Shown here: positions 9,692 through 16,528 of the stretch, one piece after another
How positions within the stretch are numbered: the stretch's first letter is position 1
Layout: every line of letters starts with the position of its first letter
Source of the DNA: AP-15 sp963703745
GTDB taxonomy: Bacteria; Pseudomonadota; Alphaproteobacteria; ATCC43930; CGMCC-115725
Direction of reading: 5' to 3'
Length of the DNA stretch: 64,000 bases
Assembly (NCBI GenBank): GCA_963703745.1
Contig: CAVPFL010000007.1
Coordinates: 434,001 to 498,000 of the forward strand
Position numbers and translations under genes: made by a program
Notes under the pieces: generated by a model
The model's database searches: none
What the model saw: the letters and a program-made list of their open reading frames with translations, nothing else
What the model was told of the DNA's origin: nothing

Positions 9692-10128
9692 ATTTGGGCA
9701 CTGTATAAGGCGGGCATTACCGTACGCGCCAACGCAAGCCAAGAGCATTGTCGGTCGAAGTTAGGGAAGCGCAGACCCCACTTTCAGCAGCACTGAGTTT
9801 TTTTGATGGGCAGCGCGACGGGTTCCACACCTACTCATCGTTGCCGAGCAGCCCGATGTAACCGCACGGAATTAGAACATGGACGTGCAGCTCAGCAGAT
9901 CAATTCCATCGAGGGCGGCAGGGCATATACTTGCCGCTTGATAACAAGCCTCCCGAGGCGTGCCTCGCAGGCTCTCAACAGCCGTCAAACTTCGAAGGCT
10001 AGGCGGACGCGGCAGCCGCAGGCCGCACAGTCGAGCCCGCCCCGATGGTCGAAGCGTTCCGGGGGTCGTTGCGTCATATGCGCAAGATCCCCTAACCTGC
10101 CGAGATGTGAACCAGCTGGAGCCGCCCG
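9692..10128. other. 437-bp intergenic region, nothing recognised
   Basis: No frame in this gap has a recognisable family or a good start. A run of seven T at 9798-9804 follows a weak four-pair stem. The right end carries the promoter of the D-2-hydroxyacid dehydrogenase; TGGAGCCGCCCG just before its ATG supplies the ribosome-binding site. Confidence 0.5.
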
Positions 10129-11073
10129 ATGAGCTTCACGATCCTGCTGCTGTCCCCGGATTCCGACCCGTCATGGCCGGAGAAGATCAGCCGGGCTGTC
10201 CCGGGTGCGGTCGCCAAAATATACGCCGACCCAGAGGACGCTGTCGTCGACATCGAGACCGCCGATGCCGCCTATGGGACCGTGCCGCCCGAACTTTTCG
10301 CTCGGGCGAAGAGGCTGCGCTGGATCTGTGCGTCCCGCGCCGGCCTCGGCGGTGCCTATTTCCACGATGCGCTGGTCAACAGCGATGTCGTCGTGACCGG
10401 CATGCACGGCAGCTACAACGAGCATCTCTCGACCCATGCGGTGGCGTTTCTGCTCGCCTTTGCCCGCCGTTTCGACCACTACCTGCCGCAGAAGCGCTGG
10501 CAGCGAGGCCCGGGGATGATCCATCTGCCGGGGCAGACAGTGCTGATCGTCGGGGTCGGCGGCGCCGGCAGCGAGGCCAGCAAACAATGCGCGGCCTTCG
10601 GAATGCGGGTGCTCGGCATCGACCCGCGGGTGACAAAACCGCCCGCCGGCATGGCCGATCTGGCTACCCCCGACCGGCTCGAGGAATGTCTCGGCGAAGC
10701 CGATTTCGTCATCGTGACGACGCCCGAGACGCCCGACACCCTGGGGATGTTCAACGCGAGACTGTTCTCGCGTATGAAACGCGGCGCGTACTTCATCAAT
10801 ATCGCCCGCGGCAAGTGTGTCGTGACACAAGATCTGATCGCCGCACTGCAGTCCGGCCAGCTCGCGGGTGCCGGCCTCGATGTCGCCGATCCGGAGCCAT
10901 TGCCATCCGACAGCCCGCTCTGGGGAATGCCCAACGTGCTGATCACGCCGCATGTCGCGATCCTGGGCACACCCTATCGCCAGAAATGGGAGGCAATCCT
11001 CCTCGAAAACTGCCGGCGCTTCGCCGCGGGCCAGCCGCTGCTCAACGTCGTCGACAAGGAAAAATGGTTCTGA
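10129..11073 (+). CDS. D-2-hydroxyacid dehydrogenase (NAD-dependent)
   Basis: The 314-residue protein belongs to the D-isomer-specific 2-hydroxyacid dehydrogenases, which interconvert 2-oxoacids and D-2-hydroxyacids in the cytoplasm. The NAD-binding domain shows Gly142-x-Gly144-x-x-Gly147 (VGVGGAGSE) and an acidic Asp165 at the end of the next strand, which favours NAD over NADP. The catalytic trio is Arg227 (NIARGK), Glu256 (DVADPEPLP) and His275 (ITPHVA). Length is normal for the GhrA/phosphoglycerate-dehydrogenase-like branch. The substrate could be glyoxylate, hydroxypyruvate or another small 2-oxoacid; nothing nearby settles this. It stands alone between two gaps. Confidence 0.92.
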   Translation: MSFTILLLSPDSDPSWPEKISRAVPGAVAKIYADPEDAVVDIETADAAYGTVPPELFARAKRLRWICASRAGLGGAYFHDALVNSDVVVTGMHGSYNEHLSTHAVAFLLAFARRFDHYLPQKRWQRGPGMIHLPGQTVLIVGVGGAGSEASKQCAAFGMRVLGIDPRVTKPPAGMADLATPDRLEECLGEADFVIVTTPETPDTLGMFNARLFSRMKRGAYFINIARGKCVVTQDLIAALQSGQLAGAGLDVADPEPLPSDSPLWGMPNVLITPHVAILGTPYRQKWEAILLENCRRFAAGQPLLNVVDKEKWF

Positions 11074-11328
11074 GCACGCGGGCCGCTGAGTTTTCGGGCC
11101 GCACCGCATCGCGGCACACGTGCTGTAAAATGACCGGGCGCCCGGAAGATGGGGTGGATGACGGCGCGCTAGGCGTTGTGGTCGACCCCGGCACCTCAAC
11201 CCGGTCCGTATCCGCTGGCACAAGGCGCTGTTCCACCTCGAACTCGGGCAATACGGCGCGGCACTGGCACTCTATGACGGCCGATGCGAGCGATGGCGTC
11301 ACCCTATGGCGGGCCTCGCAGCGGTCAG

Positions 11329-11562
11329 CTAGCGCCGGGCTTCCAGATCGGCGATCGCAGCGGCCTTCTCTGCGTCCGTCATATAGGGGTCACGACGGAT
11401 CATCTCGATCTTGCCGTCGATAAAGGCTCGCGCCTGGGCGCGGTCTTCTTCTGTCTGCGGCGTCTTGCGGGCAAAAGCATCCCGCATGTCGACAATCGGG
11501 GCGGACGGTTTGCCCGGCTGTTCGATTATCAAAGGCGGCTCCGGCGGAGGGTCGACCGGCAT
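11329..11562 (-). CDS. Small hypothetical protein (77 aa)
   Basis: A 77-residue protein starts behind GGAGAGAAGG and opens with a proline-rich tail (MPVDPPPEPPLIIEQPGKP), then a charged helical part (TEEDRAQARAFIDGKIEMI, DAEKAAAIADLEARR). It is soluble and looks like a small adaptor or regulator. It lies 31 bases downstream of the larger unknown gene on the same strand, so the two are probably co-transcribed. I do not recognise a family. The ribosome-binding site, codon use and operon position support its being real. Confidence 0.6.
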   Translation of the reverse strand: MPVDPPPEPPLIIEQPGKPSAPIVDMRDAFARKTPQTEEDRAQARAFIDGKIEMIRRDPYMTDAEKAAAIADLEARR

Positions 11563-11593
11563 GGTACCTTCTCTCCGCCGGCAGGGCGGCGGG

Positions 11594-12535
11594 TCAGCTG
11601 TTGACGACGAACGCGTAATTGGGATCGAGGAACACTAAATTGAATCCCACATTATCAGTTCGGAGATACGAATCCGAGGACGAAAGCAACTCCCAGGTTC
11701 CCCAGACCCCGTTGTTGTCGGAACTTATTAGCTGCGCATCGAGTGCTCCCATTGGGTTGGTTTGGACATAGAGTGACTGGAAAGTCTCGACGATCGGGGC
11801 CCAGGAGCCTACCCAACCGGTCTTCTGCTGTGCATCGGTAGCAGCATAGTCATACTGATAGACTAAATCCCAGCCGCCGCGGGCCTGGTTGTAAAGCAGC
11901 GCCTGGTTCCGGTACTGGTTCGTATCGATCGCCCAGGTGCCGTTCCACACCGAGAGCACCGGGTACAGGGCGCCATGAGCCGTTATCGTGGTCAGGTAGT
12001 TGTCCAGCGCTGTAAAGGGGATGTCAATCTGCCAGGGGTCGGTCCGGGCCCAGTCGTACACGCGGAAATGCGGCGTGTCCTGACCATAATAGGAAACGAA
12101 TGCCTCGACCCCGAGCCCGGATCGGTTGGTCGCGGTTATATAGAGCCAAGTATTGACGTTACCGCCGGGTGGCATTGGGCACACATAGTCGCAGCTGAAC
12201 GACGTGCCGAGACCCCAGCTCGTCTTGAAGTCCGGATTGTAAAAGATGCCCTCGCCGACACCGCCGGGGCGTGGGTGCGTGAGCATGTCCGTCGCCGCCT
12301 CCCGACCTAGGCGATCGACCAGAACCGCAATTGCCTGGTCACGCGCCGCAATGTCGAGACCGGGATGGGTGTACGCGATCAGCAGCTTGTTTTGGAGGAA
12401 CGCCGTCCGAAACGCCTCGTCCACAGGAGTCTTGGCGGATATCGCGGCGAAGGCTGACTGATGATCCTCCGTGGTATTGTTCGGACGATTCTGCGGTGGA
12501 GTGGGGCTATTCATCAGATTGCGCTCAGTTTTCAT
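11594..12535 (-). CDS. Hypothetical beta-rich protein (313 aa)
   Basis: The open frame extends further upstream, but ATG 12535 is preferred because GAGGAG sits six bases before it. The first 80 residues are helical and polar (NNTTEDHQSAFAAISAKTPV). From about residue 90 the protein is rich in Trp, Tyr and Asn with alternating beta patterns (TSFSCDYVCPMPPGGN, LYPVLSVWNGTWAIDTNQ, WVGSWAPIVETFQSLYV), like a beta-sandwich or lectin-type fold. There is no signal peptide. It heads a two-gene unit with the 77-residue protein. No family is recognised; a carbohydrate-binding or extracellular role is only a guess from composition. Confidence 0.6.
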   Translation of the reverse strand: MKTERNLMNSPTPPQNRPNNTTEDHQSAFAAISAKTPVDEAFRTAFLQNKLLIAYTHPGLDIAARDQAIAVLVDRLGREAATDMLTHPRPGGVGEGIFYNPDFKTSWGLGTSFSCDYVCPMPPGGNVNTWLYITATNRSGLGVEAFVSYYGQDTPHFRVYDWARTDPWQIDIPFTALDNYLTTITAHGALYPVLSVWNGTWAIDTNQYRNQALLYNQARGGWDLVYQYDYAATDAQQKTGWVGSWAPIVETFQSLYVQTNPMGALDAQLISSDNNGVWGTWELLSSSDSYLRTDNVGFNLVFLDPNYAFVVNS

Positions 12536-12951
12536 TTCAATCTCCTCGCACCTAAGGGCATCATATTCGGCGATTTTTTGCCCCTCACAGCCGATGGCTC
12601 GCACCTATCGCGGGGCGGATCATTCAAACGGCCATTCGCTGGCGCTTGTGATCGCACGTGACTACTGAGTGGACCGTCACTATAACGTCCCAATGCGTCT
12701 CACCCTCGGTAATCCGCCGGTTCTCTTGGCGCTGTTGTCTTTACATCTAGAGTATCTCCCTCCAGTCGGCATTCCGGTGGTCGAGGGCCTTGCGGCGTCC
12801 ATCGCGGCGCCTACGCTGAGGCGGTCGGGTTAGTGCTGACGGCTCGTGTCGATCTAGGACAGATCGACGGTGTCCGCGCGCAATGTGAGGTCGTAGACTG
12901 AACCCTGGCCGAGGTGAGAAAGGTTCCAGCGGGGAGGACCAGCCGAACACG
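12536..12951. other. 416-bp intergenic region, no gene supported
   Basis: The gap follows the start of the 313-residue gene and precedes the peptidase relic. On the minus strand a short open stretch ends in GSVYDLTLRADTVDLS and a stop near 12855, which looks protein-like but is too short to place; it may be another relic. Nothing else is supported. Confidence 0.4.
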
Positions 12952-13318
12952 AACCGGTCGGACGTCGCGCCGGGCAATCAAAACCCGACTGCCGAAGCGG
13001 CAATGTTCTATCTCGCCTATTTCAAGAAGGGCGCGGCGCCGGAGGCGCGTCCGGTGACCTTCTTGTTCAACGGCGGCCCAGGATCATCGACTGTATGGTT
13101 GCACATGGGCGCGTTTGGCCCTAAGCGGGTCGTAACCGCGGACAACACCCATTCGCCGGCGGCGCCCTATACGATCGTCGACCAAGCTTCAGGACAACAT
13201 CGAATTCAAGTTCTATCAGTCTGGCCACATGGTCTATGTTCACGAGTCCGCGCTGAAGGAACTTCACGAGAACGTTGCCACATTTATTCGCGGCACCGAC
13301 CATTTACCTGCCGATTAA
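12952..13318 (+). pseudogene. Serine carboxypeptidase (peptidase S10), internally deleted
   Basis: The left part codes MFYLAYFKKGAAPEARPVT, then FLFNGGPGSSTVWLHMGAFG, the S10 signature around the oxyanion hole, and RRV-type sequence continuing to PYTIVDQ. The right part, in another frame, codes LQDNIEFKFYQSGHMVYVHE and ALKELHENVATFIRG to a TAA, which is the S10 C-terminus with the active-site His in GHMVY. The two parts meet near 13183. Roughly 350 codons, including the GESYA nucleophile segment of the family, are gone and the frame is changed. S10 enzymes of this type are secreted carboxypeptidases of about 500 residues. The start of the original gene is not clear. The product cannot be active. 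Confidence 0.8.
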
Positions 13319-13507
13319 TCTGAGAGGTAATGCCGCAGGTCCTCGTTCGTTGATGCCGCGTTGTACATGACCCCGGCTTCATTCTTCTCCGGGAGGCTCC
13401 CGACAGGTTCGGAGCACCACCCGGTCGTGCTCTCGGGCGGCGCGCTGCTGGGTTTCGGGGTCGCCTCAGCGACGGTCGGTGGTGTGATCATCGGCGTGAC
13501 TAGACCG

Positions 13508-13713
13508 TCACTCGATGGTCCGCGGATCGTCGATGGCGAAGGTGAGATGTTGGGTCGGCTGAGGTGTGGTGGTCATAAAGCTGACCCCGTTCGGCGCCTC
13601 GATGCGGTGCCACGGCCCTAGCGGAACGATCACCACCATCCCCGCCTTCAGCGCATAGGATTGCGGCCTATCCTCTGTCATGGTGTGAAGTCGTGACGCC
13701 GTCGACGACTTGC
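13508..13713 (-). pseudogene. Decayed 3' half of a cupin gene
   Basis: About 205 bases read, on the minus strand, as a diverged copy of the second half of the intact cupin gene located 0.8 kb to the right. Shared pieces include codons for VVIVP-type strands, the final DDPRTIE and a stop at the same place. Near 13690 a small deletion breaks the frame (GTGAAGTCGTG against GTGAAACGTCGTGG), and the similarity stops abruptly at about 13713, so the first half is missing. It has the same orientation as the intact copy and lies on the far side of the DUF202 gene, so a partial tandem duplication is the simplest explanation. Confidence 0.8.
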
Positions 13714-13845
13714 CCGGCTTTTGGGTGTCGATCCCGGATTTATCACGTAGATATCCTTTGGGATGAAGGCCGTTCGGAGACGAGCGTCATTAATGCCAGC
13801 GTCGTATCGTCATTACCGACGACGACCTTCGGGGCGCGGTGCCCG

Positions 13846-14232
13846 ATGATCGAGCGGTATAGCGACCATGCGGCGAATGAGCGGACATTCCTCGCCTGGG
13901 TGCGCACGGCGATCGCGATCATGGCGTTTGGTTTTCTGGTTCAGAAGTTCGACCTGTTCCTCCGGATTGCGAGCCAGTCCCCCGCCGCAGGATCCTTGCC
14001 GGCGGGTAGTCAGGTCGTCGGCAACATCGCTGGCCTGCTGCTGATCGTGCTGGGTGGCATGGTGATGGCTTTCGCCGCGATCCGCTTCCGCAAGACGACG
14101 CGCGATATCGATGCCAAAGAGGTACGGCCGGGCCCGGGGGAGCGGCTGGACATTACACTCGTGGCGCTGCTCCTGTTGCTGGGGGCGATCTTGTTCGTCT
14201 ATCTAGTCTACACGGGGATCCGTTGGCTCTGA
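13846..14232 (+). CDS. DUF202 (YidH-type) small membrane protein
   Basis: The 128-residue protein begins MIERYSDHAANERTFLAWVR, the hallmark of DUF202 (xxxRTxLAWxRT), followed by three membrane segments at about 20-40, 57-78 and 103-125. The open frame reaches further upstream to 13693, but the family start and the lack of likeness before it favour ATG 13846. Members are inner-membrane proteins of unknown function, often near transporters or stress genes. It is flanked by the intact cupin gene and a decayed cupin copy, both on the other strand. Confidence 0.85.
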   Translation: MIERYSDHAANERTFLAWVRTAIAIMAFGFLVQKFDLFLRIASQSPAAGSLPAGSQVVGNIAGLLLIVLGGMVMAFAAIRFRKTTRDIDAKEVRPGPGERLDITLVALLLLLGAILFVYLVYTGIRWL

Positions 14233-14284
14233 GCTTGGCGCAGTGAGCGGGTTGCAACGCCGGTGTCGATGTCGCAGCTGCTGG

Positions 14285-14686
14285 TTATTCGAGGGTGCGC
14301 GGATCGTCGATCGCGAAAGTGAGATGCTGGGTCGGCTGAGGTGTAGTGGTCATCAGGCTCACCCCGTCCGGCGCCTCGAAACGGTGCCACGCCCCTTGCG
14401 GAACGATCACCACCATCCCGGCTTTCAGCGCATAGGATTGCGGCCCATCCTCAGTCATGATGTGAAACGTCGTGGCACCGTCGACGACCTGCACGATCTC
14501 GTCCCCGTTCGGGTGGCGCTCCCATGGGCCCTCGCCGGAAAACTTCGCGGCGTTGATGGCGCTGTCGCGGTAGGGCGCCAATCGCGCGAAGGCACCCGCG
14601 CGATCGGCCTCCGGCGTATCCGGGGCGCGACCGCGCAACATCCTCAGTTTGGCCATCTTGGCGTTGAGATCGATAATCGTGAGCAC
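14285..14686 (-). CDS. Cupin-domain protein
   Basis: A single-domain cupin of 133 residues. The first cupin motif is WERHPNGDEIVQVVDG with His58 and Glu63, and the second is PQGAWHRFEAPDG with His101; together they would hold a divalent metal. One of the two usual first-motif His residues is replaced by Asn60. Between the motifs the sheet alternates as expected (FHIMTEDGPQSYALKAGMVV). The substrate is unknown; small cupins of this kind act as dioxygenases, isomerases or sensors. It is divergent from the enolase-superfamily gene, with 71 bases between starts, which suggests a shared control region and possibly related roles. A damaged partial copy lies nearby. Confidence 0.88.
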   Translation of the reverse strand: MLTIIDLNAKMAKLRMLRGRAPDTPEADRAGAFARLAPYRDSAINAAKFSGEGPWERHPNGDEIVQVVDGATTFHIMTEDGPQSYALKAGMVVIVPQGAWHRFEAPDGVSLMTTTPQPTQHLTFAIDDPRTLE

Positions 14687-14757
14687 GCTTCCCTCCGCTT
14701 GGCTATGACGACGGTCGTGTTAGCATCGACGGCGGGTGCTGAGCGAGGACTGAAATC

Positions 14758-15924
14758 ATGAAGATCGTCGATATCCGCACGATACCGCTTTCCTATCGCT
14801 GCGCGCCGCCTTATGGCAGCGCCGGCGGCATGCAGGCGCGGCGCGGCAGCCTGTTGGTCGAGATAGAGACCGACGAGCTGGTGACCGGGATCGGCGAGGC
14901 CGGAGTCGGCGGCGGCGTCACTGCGAGCGTCATCGAAAAGGTGTTGCGACCGATGCTGATCGGCGAGGACCCGCTGCTAATCGAGCGGCTGTGGCAGAAA
15001 ATGTTCGCGCGCACCCGCCAGTTCGGGCGGCGCGGCATCGTCATCAACGCGATCAGCGGCATCGACATCGCGCTTTGGGACATCGCCGGCAAGGTCGCCA
15101 TATTGCCGCTCTACCGTCTGTTCGGCGGCTGCCGCGACCGGGTCGAGGCCTATGCCAGCGGCGGCTTTTACCAAGAGGGCAAATCGGTCGATGATCTCGC
15201 CGGCGAGGCCGAGGGCTATCGCGCCCGCGGCTTCAAGGGCATGAAAATGAAGGTCGGGCGCAACCCGTCGACGCAGACTCATTTGCGCCATCTGGTCGAC
15301 CATGCCGAGCTCTGCGAGGTCGAGCCCGAAGAGGACATTGCGCGTGTCGCCGCGGTGCGCCGTGCGCTGGGCCCTAGGGCGAAATTGATGGTCGATGTCA
15401 ACTGCGCCTGGAGCCCTTCCTTCGCGATCGAGATGGGCCACGCGCTCGAGCCCCATAAGCTCTATTGGCTCGAGGAGCCGGTCGCGACCGACGACATCGC
15501 CGGCAGTGCCATGGTCGCCGATGCGCTCGCCACGCCGATCGCCGGCTACGAGACCGAGATCGGGCTCGACGGCTTTCGCGAGCTGATCACCCGCAATGCG
15601 GTCGACATCATCCAGCCCGACCTCGCCTGGTCCGGCGGGTTCTCCGAATGCCGCCGCATTGCCGCCGTGGCGCAGGCGCACCACCGCATGGTGGCGCCGC
15701 ACGCCTTCGCCGGCGCCGTGCTGCTGGCGGCCTCACTGCACTTCATAGCCTCGATCCCGAACGGGCTGGTGCTCGAATTTGACCAGAACCCGAACGGGCT
15801 GCGCGACGAGCTCTTGACTGAACCGATCCGGGTCGACGGCGACGGAATGATCCGATTGCCGGAGCGTCCCGGTCTCGGCATCGAGCTCGACCGCGCCGCG
15901 GTCGAGCGTTATCGCGCCGAATGA
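14758..15924 (+). CDS. Mandelate racemase / muconate lactonizing enzyme family protein
   Basis: This 388-residue enolase-superfamily enzyme abstracts a proton next to a carboxylate in a TIM barrel with a capping domain. It shows the KxK motif at Lys163/Lys165 (MKMKVG), metal ligands Asp213 (MVDVN), Glu239 (WLEEP) and Glu265 (GYET), and the His315 (APHAF) with Asp288 dyad that marks the mandelate racemase subgroup. The reaction could be a sugar-acid dehydration or a racemisation. Between the KxK strand and the first metal ligand there is a roughly 15-residue extra loop (TQTHLRHLVDHAELC) beyond the usual length. ATG 14758 lies just after TGAAATC with GAGGAC upstream. No catabolic partners are adjacent. 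Confidence 0.92.
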   Translation: MKIVDIRTIPLSYRCAPPYGSAGGMQARRGSLLVEIETDELVTGIGEAGVGGGVTASVIEKVLRPMLIGEDPLLIERLWQKMFARTRQFGRRGIVINAISGIDIALWDIAGKVAILPLYRLFGGCRDRVEAYASGGFYQEGKSVDDLAGEAEGYRARGFKGMKMKVGRNPSTQTHLRHLVDHAELCEVEPEEDIARVAAVRRALGPRAKLMVDVNCAWSPSFAIEMGHALEPHKLYWLEEPVATDDIAGSAMVADALATPIAGYETEIGLDGFRELITRNAVDIIQPDLAWSGGFSECRRIAAVAQAHHRMVAPHAFAGAVLLAASLHFIASIPNGLVLEFDQNPNGLRDELLTEPIRVDGDGMIRLPERPGLGIELDRAAVERYRAE

Positions 15925-15939
15925 CGGCCCGGACGCTCT

Positions 15940-16032
15940 CGGTCATGGCCGTGCTTGTCACGGCCATCCACGTTTTTTCAGAAGGAAGCAGTAAAGACGT
16001 GGATCACCGGGACGAGCCCGGTGATGACGAAG
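15940..16032. repeat. Composite palindromic intergenic repeat
   Basis: Two hairpins face each other: ATGGCCGTG/CACGGCCAT with a five-base loop, and ATCACCGGG/CCCGGTGAT with loop ACGAG. They are joined by a spacer whose ends are themselves inverted (CATCCACGT and ACGTGGATC). This arrangement is that of the REP/mosaic intergenic elements seen across Rhizobiales and Rhodospirillales. It fills the gap between the enolase-superfamily gene and DUF488. Confidence 0.75.
15945..15978 (+). terminator. Probable intrinsic terminator inside the repeat
   Basis: A nine-pair perfect stem (ATGGCCGTG with CACGGCCAT, loop CTTGT) is followed five bases later by six T. It lies 20 bases after the enolase-superfamily stop codon on the coding strand, so it probably ends that transcript. 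Confidence 0.55.
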
Positions 16033-16051
16033 ACCGGGCGTCGTCGAACCG

Positions 16052-16504
16052 ATGAGCGGTAAGACACTATTCACGATCGGCTACGAGAAGGCACTGCTGA
16101 AGGGCGTGCTGGGCATCCTCACCGGGGCGGGTGTCGCGACATTGCTCGACGTGCGCGACCGGCCGACCTCGCGCCGCCCCGGCTTCTCAAAGCGCCAGCT
16201 CGCCGCCGCGATCGAGGATTCCGGGATGCGCTATGTTCATCTAAAGGCACTGGGGACACCGCCGGAAGGGCGTCTTGCCAACCGGCGGCGAGAATGGGCG
16301 CGGTTTTGGGGCATCGTCGAGGAAAAGCTCGCTCGCCCCGAAGCTGAGCTCGACCTGCGTCAGGCTGCAGAGATCGCCGAAGCGGCGCCGAGTTGCCTGC
16401 TATGCTACGAGGCCGACTGGCAAGTGTGCCATCGCCGGCGCATCGCCGAGATCCTGGGTGAGCGCCATGGGTTCGGCATACGCCACCTCGGCAAAAACGT
16501 TTAA
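16052..16504 (+). CDS. DUF488 family protein
   Basis: A 150-residue protein with all marks of DUF488: the opening LFTIGYEK, LLDVRDRPTSRRPGFSKRQL, YVHLKALGTP, and the C-terminal CYEADWQVCHRRRIAEILG with two conserved cysteines followed by His-Arg. The family is cytoplasmic and its reaction is not established; the Cys-containing pocket resembles a nuclease or thiol enzyme. It lies 24 bases before the haem-motif gene on the same strand and may be co-transcribed with it. Full length for the family. Confidence 0.9.
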   Translation: MSGKTLFTIGYEKALLKGVLGILTGAGVATLLDVRDRPTSRRPGFSKRQLAAAIEDSGMRYVHLKALGTPPEGRLANRRREWARFWGIVEEKLARPEAELDLRQAAEIAEAAPSCLLCYEADWQVCHRRRIAEILGERHGFGIRHLGKNV

Positions 16505-16528
16505 GAAGGCGATCGGGGAGGCAAAGCC

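Noticed and set aside
9780..9804. Intrinsic terminator after the interrupted unknown gene
   Set aside because: The stem before the T-run has only about four pairs.
13361..13621. 86-codon plus-strand frame
   Set aside because: Half of it is antisense to the decayed cupin copy, and the rest has no family likeness.
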